64,000 nt of DNA from Paraburkholderia megapolitana (GTDB taxonomy: Bacteria > Pseudomonadota > Gammaproteobacteria > Burkholderiales > Burkholderiaceae): the NCBI RefSeq assembly GCF_007556815.1, contig NZ_CP041743.1, positions 496,001 through 560,000 of the forward strand, written 5' to 3'. The notes beneath the pieces were generated by a model, which made no database searches, was not told the origin of the DNA, and worked only from the letters and a program-made list of their open reading frames with translations. The position numbers and the translations under genes are program-made. Positions within the stretch are counted from its first letter, which is position 1. Each line of letters starts with the position of its first letter. Of this stretch, positions 1-9,043 are shown one piece after another.

Positions 1-341
1 TTGATTCGCGCGAGCAGGATGCGCGGCTCGACCGGCTTGTGGACGTAATCGTCGGCGCCGAATTCGAGGCCCAGCAGTTCGTCGAACTGCTCGTCGCGCG
101 CAGTCACCATGATGATGATGCCGTCGTAATGTTCGCGGGCCTCGCGGCAGATCTGGAAGCCGTCCTTACCCGGCAGGTTCACGTCGAGGATCACGAGATC
201 GGGTTGGCGCTTCAGGATGGCGGGCACGGCGTCGTTGCCGTGCAGCACGACGTCGACCTCGTAACCGTGCTTGCTGAGGTAGCCGGCGACGAGTGCGGAC
301 AGTCGATTGTCGTCTTCGACGAGCAGAATCCGGAAAGACAT
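1..341 (-). CDS. OmpR/RstA-type response regulator, receiver domain (3' end outside window)
   Basis: The visible 113 residues form a complete CheY-like receiver domain. It opens with a hydrophobic strand and an acidic pair (LVEDD), has the phospho-acceptor Asp in LVILDVNLPGKDG, the conserved Thr in MMVTARD, and the conserved Lys in DDYVHKPVEP. The DNA-binding half lies beyond the window edge, so the OmpR/winged-helix assignment is inferred from the receiver, which resembles RstA. A sensor kinase would be expected downstream, outside the window. The start ATG at 341 is the one that places the domain correctly at the N-terminus. It is divergent from the VirK/YbjX gene at 688. Confidence 0.85.
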   Translation of the reverse strand, partial: MSFRILLVEDDNRLSALVAGYLSKHGYEVDVVLHGNDAVPAILKRQPDLVILDVNLPGKDGFQICREAREHYDGIIIMVTARDEQFDELLGLEFGADDYVHKPVEPRILLARI

Positions 342-687
342 GGGCGAATCGTTCAAGGCTGACTGGGTTCGGAGGCCGGCATGGTTCGCGCTGCCAGGTA
401 CCGCGGTGCTTGTGCGCCACGGCCGCTGCGCGGCGCGAAAACGCGCAGTCGGCGTACATGATACCGGGCCGGACCGGTTATCGGTTATCGCGAGTCGGCC
501 GTGTTGGCCGCCACGCGCTTCGACGTTTTTTATGCAGCGCGCAATGGCCGGGCGCGACAGCTTAGCGGAAGCGCCTGGCCCGCTTCGGGCGCCCCCACAA
601 AACTCGACAATTCTGCGCTCAATTCGACAGCCGCAGGTGACATGCGTCGCTAGCATCCACCCCATCGCTATATCGGGAGGACCGCGC
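342..687. other. Divergent intergenic region between response regulator and VirK/YbjX gene
   Basis: About 346 bp without a credible gene. Forward frames are open across it in phase with the VirK/YbjX gene, but they lack a ribosome site and overlap the response-regulator start, so I leave them out. A clear ribosome binding site (GGGAGG, 675-680) precedes the GTG at 688. Promoters for both flanking genes should be here, but I cannot name a convincing hexamer pair. Confidence 0.5.
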
Positions 688-1653
688 GTGACGCCTTTTC
701 TGGTCGCAAGACTTGCCGCGTGCTCGCTCTGGATCGGCGACCTCCTGCGCTCGTTCTCGATGATCCGGCACGCCGGACGCAAGGTCTATCCGGACGCCAC
801 GCTGTTTCATCGCTGGCGCCGGGTGCGACTGTGGCTGCGCTCGATCCTCTGGTGGAAAGCCACGACGGTCTGGCTCAGGCGCTGTTCGATTTCGCCGCTG
901 CGCGAGCTCATCGTCCGTCATCCTGGCGCGCTCGAACGGCCGCACCGGCCGTTCCTGCATGGCGGCTTCAATTCCCGCGAACGGCTCGCTGCGAGCCTCG
1001 ATCACCAGGCGCTGACGCTCCAGCGCGTGCCGCATCTCGCGCAGCAGATTGCCCGCGAAGGCCACGCGGCCATCGCCAGTTTTTCGGTCGGCGCGGAACG
1101 CTGGCTGATCACGCTGGAATCGCTCGAGCAGTTCCAGAGAGAAGGCGACTGGACGCTGTGTATTCGCGATGCCAGTGGAAGACGTGCCGTGTCGTGCACG
1201 TTCAGCATTGCGTACCTCGGCGGCAAGCGGCGGCGCCCGCGCCTGTGCGTCGGCTCGGTCCAGGGACCGGACGCCTCGGTGAACGGTCGTGAGCTGTTTC
1301 GCGCGTTGACGAAGCGCTGGTACGGGCTGCGCCCGAAGATCTTCATCGTCTACCTGGCGCAATGCGTCGCCGCGGGACTGGGGACCGGCGGGACCTTCAT
1401 CGTGTCGCAGCAGGCGCATATCTATGGCAGTTGGCGCTACTTCCTGCGCAAGCGACGCGTGGCGGCCGACTACGACGGGCTGTCGCGCGAATGCGGCGCA
1501 GTGGCGAGCTGGAACGGCTGGTTCGTGCTCGCGCCGCCGTCCCGCTATGCGTCGCGAGCCGACAGTGTGACGGCCGGCAACGCGTTGCGGCGCAAGCGCC
1601 AGACGCTACGCGAAGATGTCGCGCGGCAGATTCAGCGCAGCCTGGCGGGCTGA
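688..1653 (+). CDS. VirK/YbjX family protein (DUF535)
   Basis: This 321-residue protein belongs to the DUF535 family, which includes Shigella VirK and Salmonella/E. coli YbjX; these are linked to cell-surface stress and virulence, but the biochemistry is not established. Family hallmarks visible here are the central FSVGAERWLITLE-type segment, a TKRWYGLRPK stretch and the C-terminal SQQAHIYGSWRY followed by ADYDGL. The GTG start at 688 is chosen because GGGAGG sits 7 bases upstream; reading further upstream gives a low-complexity Arg-rich extension typical of noncoding GC-rich frames. In enterics VirK/YbjX respond to PhoPQ, and a response regulator gene is divergent here, which is suggestive only. 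Confidence 0.82.
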   Translation: MTPFLVARLAACSLWIGDLLRSFSMIRHAGRKVYPDATLFHRWRRVRLWLRSILWWKATTVWLRRCSISPLRELIVRHPGALERPHRPFLHGGFNSRERLAASLDHQALTLQRVPHLAQQIAREGHAAIASFSVGAERWLITLESLEQFQREGDWTLCIRDASGRRAVSCTFSIAYLGGKRRRPRLCVGSVQGPDASVNGRELFRALTKRWYGLRPKIFIVYLAQCVAAGLGTGGTFIVSQQAHIYGSWRYFLRKRRVAADYDGLSRECGAVASWNGWFVLAPPSRYASRADSVTAGNALRRKRQTLREDVARQIQRSLAG

Positions 1654-1721
1654 ATACCGCCACACCCGATACGCAAACAAGCGAGCCCCTTGAACCTTAC
1701 GAAACTTTTTCGATAATTACA

Positions 1722-1748
1722 TAAAGTTTCATGAAAGGGCACCGTAAA
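1722..1748 (+). promoter_or_regulatory. Putative sigma-28 (FliA) promoter of fliD
   Basis: TAAAGTTT (1722-1729) matches the enteric sigma-28 -35 consensus in full. After 11 bases comes ACCGTAAA (1741-1748), an imperfect match to GCCGATAA. The 11-base spacing is canonical, and fliD is a typical class 3 flagellar gene. It lies about 80 bp upstream of the start codon. Confidence 0.65.
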
Positions 1749-1826
1749 CCATAAAAGAGGGTCGGCATCCGGCTTCAATCTGCGGAGACCGCCCGGAGAT
1801 CACGCCGCACACGCACGGAGCTTTGC

Positions 1827-3251
1827 ATGGCCAGCACAACCCCGACTTCCACCGATACCAGCAACCTGCTCGCCCAGGCGGCGCAGTCCATCATCAGCGG
1901 GTCGACCAACTCGTCGCTCGATGTCGACAATCTCGTCAAGGCGCTCGTCACGGCAAAGACCGCCGGTCGCAACGCGCAGATCACCAACAAGCAGACGCTC
2001 GACAACACCCAGTTGTCGGCGATCGGCAAGCTGAAAGCGGCGCTGTCCGCGCTGCAAAGCGCGGTCAGCGGTCTTGCCGACGGCTCGGCGCTGGCGAAAT
2101 TCTCGGCGACGGCGAGCGGCAACGGACTCACCGCGACGACCTCGACCGGCGCGACGGGCGGCAACTACGCGCTCGATATCTCGACGGTTGCGACCGCACA
2201 CAAGCTGTCGTCGAACGCATTTGCTAAAGACACGACGTTCGGCAGCGGCACGTTGACCGTGGCCGTGGGCGGCAAGTCGATGGACGTCAACCTCGATGCG
2301 TCGAACCATACGCTCGCGGGCGTTGCCGCGGCGATCAACGGTGCGTCGAATAATCCGGGCGTAACGGCGACGGTCGTCAGTGCCGCCGACGGACAACACC
2401 TCGTCGTTACGTCGAAAGCGACGGGCGCCGCGAACACCGTCTCGCTCACGGCAGGCAGCGGTGTGGATGCACGACTCAATTCGTCGGGTTTCAGGGAAGT
2501 GAGCGCGGCACAGGACGCGCAGTTGACGATCGACGGCAACCCGGTCAAAAGCGCGACCAACACCATTTCGGATGCGCTGCCGGGCGTCACGATCAACCTT
2601 GCGCCTGGCGCTGCCAACACGAAGCAAACCCTGACGGTCGCCGCCGATGACACCGCGAGCACCACCGCACTGAACAACTTCGTCACGGCATACAACGCGT
2701 ATGTCACTACCGCGCATTCGCTGTCGACCTACACGCCCAACGCGACGGCCGGCTCGCAGGCGGGCCCGCTGCTCGGCGACGCGATGCTGCGCGACATCAC
2801 CAACGGTCTCGCGGACACGCTAAGCCGCGGCGTCGCGGCGGGCGGCAAGACGCACAGCCTGTCGGCGATCGGCATGGATCTGCAGCACGACGGCACGCTC
2901 AAACTCGACAACGCGAAGCTGCAAACCGCGTTGACGTCGCACGATGGATCGGTGGCTGCGCTGTTCAACACGTCGAACGGCATCGGCAAGTCGCTGAACA
3001 AGTTCGCGACGAACTACGTGCAGACGAGCGGTCTTATCGACACGCGCACGCAAGCGCTCAACTCCGATCTCTCCACGTTGCAGGATCAGGCGAAGCAGTT
3101 GCAGACCTATTCGACTACGCTGACCTCGCAGTACAACGCGCAATTCACCGCGCTAAACAAGCTGATGACGACGATGAATAACAACAAGAACTATCTGACG
3201 CAGCTATTTGGCGGCAATAACAATGCAGGGGCGCTTGCGCGTAACAAGTAA
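1827..3251 (+). CDS. fliD: Flagellar hook-associated protein 2 / filament cap (FliD)
   Basis: FliD caps the growing flagellar filament and promotes flagellin folding. The 474-residue protein has the FliD_N signature near the N-terminus (SSLDVDNLVKALVTAK, where family members have a similar short motif followed by a helix), a Thr/Ala/Ser-rich central region of repeating beta strands (roughly 90-330), and a C-terminal helical FliD_C region ending in a coiled segment (roughly 390-460: LSTLQDQAKQLQTYSTTL). It has no cleavable signal peptide, as expected for flagellar type III export. No flagellin gene, fliS or fliT is adjacent, so it is a solitary flagellar gene in this window. GGAG lies 8 bases before the ATG. 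Confidence 0.9.
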   Translation: MASTTPTSTDTSNLLAQAAQSIISGSTNSSLDVDNLVKALVTAKTAGRNAQITNKQTLDNTQLSAIGKLKAALSALQSAVSGLADGSALAKFSATASGNGLTATTSTGATGGNYALDISTVATAHKLSSNAFAKDTTFGSGTLTVAVGGKSMDVNLDASNHTLAGVAAAINGASNNPGVTATVVSAADGQHLVVTSKATGAANTVSLTAGSGVDARLNSSGFREVSAAQDAQLTIDGNPVKSATNTISDALPGVTINLAPGAANTKQTLTVAADDTASTTALNNFVTAYNAYVTTAHSLSTYTPNATAGSQAGPLLGDAMLRDITNGLADTLSRGVAAGGKTHSLSAIGMDLQHDGTLKLDNAKLQTALTSHDGSVAALFNTSNGIGKSLNKFATNYVQTSGLIDTRTQALNSDLSTLQDQAKQLQTYSTTLTSQYNAQFTALNKLMTTMNNNKNYLTQLFGGNNNAGALARNK

Positions 3252-3324
3252 GGTGAGTGGGACTCGCCTGTTCTCTCGCGCTTTTCGATCGGCAAGTTTG
3301 AACTGGGAATGATGGCGTTGGTTA

Positions 3325-3354
3325 TGGCGGTGCGCGATGTACTGCGCACGGCCA
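3325..3354. terminator. Hairpin between convergent fliD and pcaF (possible weak terminator)
   Basis: The arms TGGCGGTGCGC and GCGCACGGCCA pair apart from one G-G mismatch around an 8-base loop. It lies between two convergent genes where a bidirectional terminator would be expected, but there is no adjacent T-run on either strand, so termination is only a possibility. Confidence 0.3.
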
Positions 3355-3373
3355 CCATTACGCCGCATGCGCC

Positions 3374-4576
3374 TCAGATCCGCTCGATCGCAAGCGCAAT
3401 GCCCTGCCCCACGCCGATACACATCGTGCACAGCGCGAAACGTCCACGCGTGCGCTCCAACTGGTACAACGCGGTCGTGACGAGACGCGCGCCGCTCATC
3501 CCGAGCGGATGACCGAGCGCAATTGCGCCGCCGTTCGGATTCACGCGTGGATCGTCGTCCGCGACACCGAGCAGGCGCAACACTGCGAGTCCCTGCGAGG
3601 CGAAGGCTTCGTTTAGTTCGATCACGTCGAACTGATCGATGGTCATGTTCAGGCGCGCGAGCAGTTTCTGCGTCGCGGGTGCGGGACCGATACCCATCAC
3701 GCGCGGTGCAACGCCGGCAGTCGCAAGGCCCAGCACGCGTGCGCGCGGCGTAAGACCGAAGCGTTTCGCGCTTTCCTCGTTGGCCAGCAGCAAGGCCGCC
3801 GCGCCGTCATTGACACCCGATGCATTGCCGGCCGTCACCGTGCCGTCCGGACGGACGACGCCCTTCAGCTTCGCCAGTGCCTCAAGACTGGTTTCGCGCG
3901 GATGCTCGTCTTGCGACACGACGAGCGGATCGCCCTTCTTTTGCGCGATCGTTACCGCTGTGATTTCCTGCGCGAGCGTACCGTCGCGCTGCGCACGTGC
4001 CGCCTTCTGCTGACTGCGCAATGCAAACGCATCCTGATCGGCCCGGCTCACGCCGTATTCCTGCGCGACGTTCTCGCCGGTTTCGGGCATCGAATCGACG
4101 CCGTATTGCTGCTTCATCAGCGGATTGATGAAGCGCCAGCCGATCGTCGTGTCGAAGATATTGGCCTCGCGCGAGAACGCGCTGGTCGCCTTGCCCATCA
4201 CGAACGGTGCACGGCTCATGCTTTCGACCCCGCCCGCAAGCATCAGCGATGTTTCGCCGGACTTGATCGCCCGTGCCGCGATGCCCACCGCGTCCATGCC
4301 CGAGCCGCACAGACGGTTCACCGTCGAGCCCGGCACGCCCTGCGGCAAGCCTGCCAGCAGCAACGACATACGTGCGACGTTGCGATTGTCTTCGCCAGCC
4401 TGGTTCGCGCAACCGTAGATCACGTCGTCGATTGCGCTCCAGTCCACTTCCTTGTTGCGCTCCATCAGCGCCTTCAACGGCACGGCGCCGAGATCGTCGG
4501 CGCGCACCTGCGACAGCGAACCCGCATAGCGGCCGATCGGCGTGCGAATCGCGTCGCACAGAAAAGCTTCGGTCAT
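3374..4576 (-). CDS. pcaF: 3-oxoadipyl-CoA thiolase (beta-ketoadipate pathway)
   Basis: Cleaves beta-ketoadipyl-CoA with CoA to succinyl-CoA and acetyl-CoA, the last step of the protocatechuate/catechol branch. The 400-residue length is typical. Nucleophile Cys90 lies in RLCGSGMDA, the His of [11 protein letters not shown] is the second catalytic residue, and the C-terminal [10 protein letters not shown] carries the acid/base Cys. The N-terminus ([16 protein letters not shown]) matches PcaF/PaaJ rather than PhaA-type thiolases. The start at 4576 is the conserved one; an upstream in-frame extension is rejected. pcaI/pcaJ are not adjacent. A palindrome at 4738-4752 lies in its promoter region, and a PcaR-like regulator is encoded about 10 kb away. 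Confidence 0.88.
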   Translation of the reverse strand: MTEAFLCDAIRTPIGRYAGSLSQVRADDLGAVPLKALMERNKEVDWSAIDDVIYGCANQAGEDNRNVARMSLLLAGLPQGVPGSTVNRLCGSGMDAVGIAARAIKSGETSLMLAGGVESMSRAPFVMGKATSAFSREANIFDTTIGWRFINPLMKQQYGVDSMPETGENVAQEYGVSRADQDAFALRSQQKAARAQRDGTLAQEITAVTIAQKKGDPLVVSQDEHPRETSLEALAKLKGVVRPDGTVTAGNASGVNDGAAALLLANEESAKRFGLTPRARVLGLATAGVAPRVMGIGPAPATQKLLARLNMTIDQFDVIELNEAFASQGLAVLRLLGVADDDPRVNPNGGAIALGHPLGMSGARLVTTALYQLERTRGRFALCTMCIGVGQGIALAIERI

Positions 4577-4737
4577 GAGATGTCTCCAGTTGATGGGCAA
4601 CGCGCAGCGCCATGCGTTGCCGCAACGAGCGCACATGCGCAGTGGCCATGCCATGCACGAGTGGCCTTGGGCCACAGCACGTATGGAACGAGCCTGGCGC
4701 AAGGCGTTGATGAACAGGTTCGATGTCGACGCAAATT

Positions 4738-4752
4738 GTTCTATATAAGAAC
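4738..4752. promoter_or_regulatory. 15-bp palindrome upstream of pcaF, putative operator
   Basis: GTTCT-ATATA-AGAAC is a perfect inverted repeat about 160 bp upstream of the pcaF start. On the minus strand a TTAGAC / TATAGA hexamer pair with 16-bp spacing overlaps it, so a bound regulator would sit on the -10. IclR-type regulators of aromatic genes (PcaR, PobR) bind short A/T-centred palindromes; assigning this one to the PcaR-like protein at 14061 is inference. Confidence 0.5.
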
Positions 4753-4814
4753 AACGAGATCGTCTAACGAACATTTAGGTCGATAATAGGCGCACGCGGG
4801 AAAGACTGTCAACT

Positions 4815-5795
4815 TCAGCGAATCTGAATGCACTCGTCATCGATATAGGCACGAATCACCTCGGCGAACGTCCGGTCGCCGGTCAGGCCGAGCCGTTCCG
4901 CGCGCATTGTGTCCCAACGCCCCGGCCAGCTACTGACGATTTTCTCCGTACGCGCATCGGGCTCCCAGACGATCCGCTGCGCGACGGTATCGCCGGCCAC
5001 TTCTCGCAGCGCCGCGACCATCTCGTCGACGCTCACCGAGATGCCAGGCAGATTCAGCGCGCGTTGCATACCTAGCAACGCCGCATCGATTTCGAGTCCG
5101 GCAATCAGGCTCTCGATCGCCTTGCGCGGAGACAGTAGCCACACACGTGTGATGCCCGCAACCGGACACACAGCGGTAACACCGTTCAGCGGTTCACGAA
5201 CGATTCCGCTCGCAAACGACGATGCCGCCGCATTCGGCTTGCCCGGCCGCACGCTGATAGTCGGTAACCGCAACACGCGACCGTCGATAAAACCGCGTCG
5301 TGTGTAATCGTTCAGCAGCAGCTCCGCGATGGCTTTTTGCGTACCGTACGACGACTGCGGATTCAACGCAGTATCGTTCTGCACGATCTCGGGCATGTCA
5401 CCGCCATACACCGCAACCGAACTCGTGAACACCACGCGCGGTCGATGTCCGCGCTGCCGGCACGTCTCGAGCAGCAGGCGCGACGCATCCAGATTGATCC
5501 GCATGCCGAGATCGAAATCCGCTTCCGCCTGACCACTGACGATCGCCGCCAGATGGAAGATCGCCGCTGTGCGCTCGTCGATTGCGCGCTCCAGCACATT
5601 GCGATCCGCGATATCGCCGACTTCCGTGCGCACGCGGCTGTCGCCGGCATCCGCGGCACGTACGACGTCGAGCAGAACCAGTTCGGTAATCGATTGCGGC
5701 TTGCCCTCCGCGTCCTTCAGCGTGCCGCGCGCCAGCAGTTCGCGTGCAAGGCGCTGGCCGAGAAAGCCGGCGCCACCGGTAATCAGTACTTTCAT
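4815..5795 (-). CDS. denD: D-erythronate dehydrogenase (extended SDR, NAD-dependent epimerase/dehydratase family)
   Basis: Oxidises D-erythronate to 2-oxo-tetronate in the four-carbon acid sugar pathway. The 326-residue protein begins with the NAD(P)-binding Rossmann motif GGAGFLG (residues 7-13). The catalytic Tyr-x3-Lys is YGTQK, preceded by the serine-rich VFTSSVAVYGG. The pairing with otnI just upstream (19 bp gap, same strand) distinguishes DenD from generic epimerases. The pathway kinase (OtnK/DenK) and decarboxylase (OtnC) are not in this neighbourhood. The gene follows otnI in an apparent two-gene operon. Confidence 0.82.
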   Translation of the reverse strand: MKVLITGGAGFLGQRLARELLARGTLKDAEGKPQSITELVLLDVVRAADAGDSRVRTEVGDIADRNVLERAIDERTAAIFHLAAIVSGQAEADFDLGMRINLDASRLLLETCRQRGHRPRVVFTSSVAVYGGDMPEIVQNDTALNPQSSYGTQKAIAELLLNDYTRRGFIDGRVLRLPTISVRPGKPNAAASSFASGIVREPLNGVTAVCPVAGITRVWLLSPRKAIESLIAGLEIDAALLGMQRALNLPGISVSVDEMVAALREVAGDTVAQRIVWEPDARTEKIVSSWPGRWDTMRAERLGLTGDRTFAEVIRAYIDDECIQIR

Positions 5796-5814
5796 GACGG
5801 AGTTCGTCCTTCAA

Positions 5815-6603
5815 TCAAAGTGCGTCCCGCAGATATGGCTTGAGCCAACCCAGTCCCGCCGAAGTACCCGCGCGCGGCCGGTACTCGCAGCCGATGTAGC
5901 CGTCGTAGCCGAGCGAATCAATCAGATCGAGCAGGTACGGGTAATTCAGTTCGCCGGTATCCGGTTCGTGGCGCTCGGGCACGCCGGCAATCTGGATATG
6001 GCCGATGCCGGCAATGTCGCGTTTCAGCTTCACCGCGAGATCGCCTTCAACAATCTGACAGTGATAGCAATCGAACTGCACCTTCAGGTTCGGCGCGCCG
6101 ACCGCCGCGCACACCGATTGCGCATCGTCCTGGCGGTTCAGGAAGAAGCCCGGGAAATCGCGCGTATTGATCGGCTCGATGACAATCGTGATGCCTTCGG
6201 CCTGTGCGACATTCGCGGCATACGCGAGATTCTGCAAATAGACCTCGCGATGACGTTCGCGCGATTCACCCGCGGCAATCAGGCCGGCCATCACATGCAG
6301 CCTGCGGTTGCCGAGCACACGCGCATAGCCGAGCGCGGTATCGATGCCGCGGCGAAATTCGTCTTCGCGTCCCGGCAGCGACGCGATGCCGCGCTCGCCA
6401 CCGGCCCAGTCGCCGGGCGGTGCATTGAAGAGCGCTTGCGTGAGACCGTTTTCGTCGAGACGGGTCTTCAGTTCGGCGGCGGGGAAATCGTAGGGAAACA
6501 GGTACTCGACAGCCTTGAAACCGTCTTTAGCCGCGGCGGCGAAGCGGTCAAGAAAGGCGTGCTCGGTGTACATCATGGTGAGGTTCGCAGCGAAGCGAAG
6601 CAT
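5815..6603 (-). CDS. otnI: 2-oxo-tetronate isomerase (hydroxypyruvate isomerase family)
   Basis: A TIM-barrel xylose-isomerase-like enzyme of 262 residues that interconverts 2-oxo- and 3-oxo-tetronate; older annotations call the family hydroxypyruvate isomerase. The family features visible are [13 protein letters not shown] at the start, the metal ligand Glu in [11 protein letters not shown], the QFDCYHCQI segment and the C-terminal GCEYRPR. It is the promoter-proximal gene of the otnI-denD pair. Substrate is assigned by analogy and by the denD neighbour; hydroxypyruvate itself is the alternative. Confidence 0.82.
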   Translation of the reverse strand: MLRFAANLTMMYTEHAFLDRFAAAAKDGFKAVEYLFPYDFPAAELKTRLDENGLTQALFNAPPGDWAGGERGIASLPGREDEFRRGIDTALGYARVLGNRRLHVMAGLIAAGESRERHREVYLQNLAYAANVAQAEGITIVIEPINTRDFPGFFLNRQDDAQSVCAAVGAPNLKVQFDCYHCQIVEGDLAVKLKRDIAGIGHIQIAGVPERHEPDTGELNYPYLLDLIDSLGYDGYIGCEYRPRAGTSAGLGWLKPYLRDAL

Positions 6604-6657
6604 GAGGACAACTCCTTTGAGACGATGACATTTGGCGTGTACAGCTTCAGCGGCTGA

Positions 6658-7806
6658 TCAGTTCGGCGTCGCTTTTAACGGCACGAGCTCCTGTAGCTGC
6701 GATTTGAATCCGGCAACCCGGTCGTCGAGCGTCTGGATTGCCCGTGCGGTTTCGTGCGCTCCGGCAGCACCGATGAAGAAGAAATGGTCGCCGTTCATCT
6801 CGATGGACAGACGTTGCGGCGCGCTGCGGACCAGGTCGATCAATGCGAGCCAGCGGGCACGCGGCATCGCGCTCAGATCGACTTTGCTGGCTTCGATGGT
6901 GGCCTGAATCTTGTTCGTCATCACGAACCCCCAGTTCGCCTGATCCGTCAACGCGTGTCTTGCGTCAAGCGGCTCGTTCGGCATGAGCGCTGCGATGTAC
7001 GGCAGTTTGTCGTATGCGTAGACCCTGAATTCTTCTTCGTCGGCCCAGTTGTCGCGCACGAACCGACCGTCGCGATAGTGCAAGCCGTAACCTTCGAGAT
7101 TCACTGGCATGTCACCGACGTAATCGTTCAGATAGCTCGTGGTGTCGATAATCGTGTGGCCGTTCATCGCGTTTTCTAGTGCGATCTGCTTCATGAACAT
7201 CGGGTAGATGTTGCTGCGGTCCGCGTATCCACTTGCCGTCATCGGGAAGTTCGCATTCATGTCGACGAGCCCCATGATGCCCGGCGTCGCCGAAAACGAG
7301 GTGAAGAACTCAAGGTCTAGCCCTTGCTCCTTCGCAGCCTCTGCGATCGGCTCTGCGCTGCGACCACCCATGCTCCAGCCGATCACGATGATCTTGCGTG
7401 TCAGATGGTGCTCATCGATCGCGCGACGTGCAGCGGCCGCGACCTGTTTGCCCCAGTCGCGCGCATCGTAGTTCGGGTAGGTGTCGGTGATCACCGGGTT
7501 GTGGGTGGTCAACGGATACGAGACGCCAAGAAAGTTGTAGCCTTCGCGCACCAGCCAATAAGCAACGAAGTCGTCGTCGTGACTGCCGGTGTGGCCACCA
7601 TAGGCAATCCGCGCGTTGTGATGCGCGCCCGGGACGAAGACCACGAGCGGTCGGCCTGGGTCGCCCGGGATAAATTTCGTCAAGGTTGGAAAGCCGGCGT
7701 CTGTTTCGATTTGCTCGCCGGCGAACAGCGCGGCAACAGAAGCGTGCGACAGGATCGCGCCAACGAGTAAGACCACTGTTTGTAGCAGTCGATGCCACCG
7801 CTTCAT
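6658..7806 (-). CDS. Secreted alpha/beta hydrolase
   Basis: A 382-residue protein with an N-terminal signal peptide (basic MKRWHR, a hydrophobic stretch to about residue 25, cleavage probably after ASVAA). The nucleophile elbow is GWSMGGR, and a strand-turn VVFVPGAHHN upstream would supply the oxyanion region. Substrate unknown; esterase or lipase chemistry is expected. The start at 7806 is supported by AAGGAG 8 bases upstream; an upstream ORF extension to 7833 would bury the signal peptide. It lies 36 bp downstream of a second secreted hydrolase gene, probably one transcript. Confidence 0.72.
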   Translation of the reverse strand: MKRWHRLLQTVVLLVGAILSHASVAALFAGEQIETDAGFPTLTKFIPGDPGRPLVVFVPGAHHNARIAYGGHTGSHDDDFVAYWLVREGYNFLGVSYPLTTHNPVITDTYPNYDARDWGKQVAAAARRAIDEHHLTRKIIVIGWSMGGRSAEPIAEAAKEQGLDLEFFTSFSATPGIMGLVDMNANFPMTASGYADRSNIYPMFMKQIALENAMNGHTIIDTTSYLNDYVGDMPVNLEGYGLHYRDGRFVRDNWADEEEFRVYAYDKLPYIAALMPNEPLDARHALTDQANWGFVMTNKIQATIEASKVDLSAMPRARWLALIDLVRSAPQRLSIEMNGDHFFFIGAAGAHETARAIQTLDDRVAGFKSQLQELVPLKATPN

Positions 7807-7842
7807 CGATGTCTCCTTGAGGTGACGACGCAAGACAGCGTC

Positions 7843-8979
7843 TTACCGTGAACCTGCAGCCCCGAACAAGTAGTCCCACGCTGCAGTGATATCCGTGAGA
7901 TATGCGCCGTTGACCGCTGTATTGTCGTGGCACGCGAGATCGGCGATAGCGTTGTTGGCGCAGGTTGGTCCGGTCGTGACGAGGCGATGCGCACCAAGAG
8001 GCGCACCGGCTCCGTCGGCAATTTGAACTGTCGCCGTGTTGGCGGGCGAACCGATTCCCACTCCGCCCAGATCGGCCCAGTTCGTGGCCACCGCGGAGCT
8101 GTAGCCGTTCGACGCCAGATCGCTCTCGTTGACGAGCCCCCAGTAACGGGCAAGCGGCGTCACCGACGACGCGGTGATCCAGCTCGCACTCGCACCGGCG
8201 ACGTTATCGTTGACGGACGAAAACATGATCGCGCCGAGAACAGAAAGATGAAACGCGACAAAGGCCGCGTGCCCTCCGCCCTGCGAGTGCCCAGCGATGG
8301 CGATTTTCGACCAGTCGGGATACACCGGTCCCTCGTTGGCAGTGACATAGGGTGAAGTGCGATCCGAAATCAGGAACTGGCTCCAGTAGCTGCTGCGAGC
8401 TGTGTCCGTATGGACCAGATAGTCGAGCAATCCGACCAGACGATTAACGACGGAGTTGGCTAGCGTGACCGACACGCCAAGCGAACTCCATTTTGTCGAG
8501 CCAGACGCGTACGCCACGCCGCTGCCGAAAATCGTCGCACCGCGTTCATTCGCAAAGCAGGCGTTCTTGAGAGCGGGTGTCAGCGATAACGCGCAGGACG
8601 TGCCGATTATCGTGCTGTCGGGATAACGTAGATCGATCGCGCCGTAACCGTCGCTTGCGGCTTCCGCGGTAATGCTGGTGTAGCTGGACGGCGTCGAAGT
8701 CGAACCACCGAGGAATACGACGAGCACATTCTGTCGCTGGCTTGCTGTCGTCGGTACGTACACGTAGTCATATGCGTCGCTGCTCGACTCGGATGTGATG
8801 CCCGTGCCGGTGCTGGCGGGCTGGATCGGCGAGAGTGCGGTGACCGGTATCGTTCCGGCCCAGGCGCTTGCTGTGAAGATGGCGGGGGTGAGTAGCGCGG
8901 CGATCAGTTTGCGGGTTAGTGTCGATCGCTGGTTAGTCGATGATCCAGTGTGCCGTGTGGGAACGCTTGAAGGGTGCAT
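7843..8979 (-). CDS. Secreted alpha/beta hydrolase, second of a tandem pair
   Basis: A 378-residue protein. After a polar lead of about 22 residues there is a signal-peptide-like segment (LIAALLTPAIFTASAWAG, cleavage likely after AWA). The nucleophile elbow is AGHSQGGGHA, typical of serine hydrolases of the alpha/beta fold, and several Cys (in SCALSLTPALKNACFANE and TCANNAIADLACH) could form disulfides in the periplasm or outside. Ser/Thr/Ala-rich composition also fits an exported protein. An internal Met is absent near the signal region, so the true start may be a non-ATG codon closer to it. Substrate not recognisable. Confidence 0.7.
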   Translation of the reverse strand: MHPSSVPTRHTGSSTNQRSTLTRKLIAALLTPAIFTASAWAGTIPVTALSPIQPASTGTGITSESSSDAYDYVYVPTTASQRQNVLVVFLGGSTSTPSSYTSITAEAASDGYGAIDLRYPDSTIIGTSCALSLTPALKNACFANERGATIFGSGVAYASGSTKWSSLGVSVTLANSVVNRLVGLLDYLVHTDTARSSYWSQFLISDRTSPYVTANEGPVYPDWSKIAIAGHSQGGGHAAFVAFHLSVLGAIMFSSVNDNVAGASASWITASSVTPLARYWGLVNESDLASNGYSSAVATNWADLGGVGIGSPANTATVQIADGAGAPLGAHRLVTTGPTCANNAIADLACHDNTAVNGAYLTDITAAWDYLFGAAGSR

Positions 8980-9043
8980 GGTTTCCTCCTGTCGCGATGC
9001 TGTAACGGTGGGTGGATCCTCGTGGATTACGGTTCAGCGATGA

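Noticed and set aside
307..687. Forward open frame continuous with the VirK/YbjX gene
   Set aside because: It overlaps the response regulator start on the other strand, lacks a ribosome site, and has a noncoding Arg-rich composition; GGGAGG before the GTG at 688 decides the start.
1704..1722. Possible fourth copy of the oxalate-island motif upstream of fliD (AAACTTTTTCGATAATTA)
   Set aside because: It shares AAACTTT but departs from the core at several fixed positions and has no -10 at the right distance; the adjacent sigma-28 site explains the promoter.
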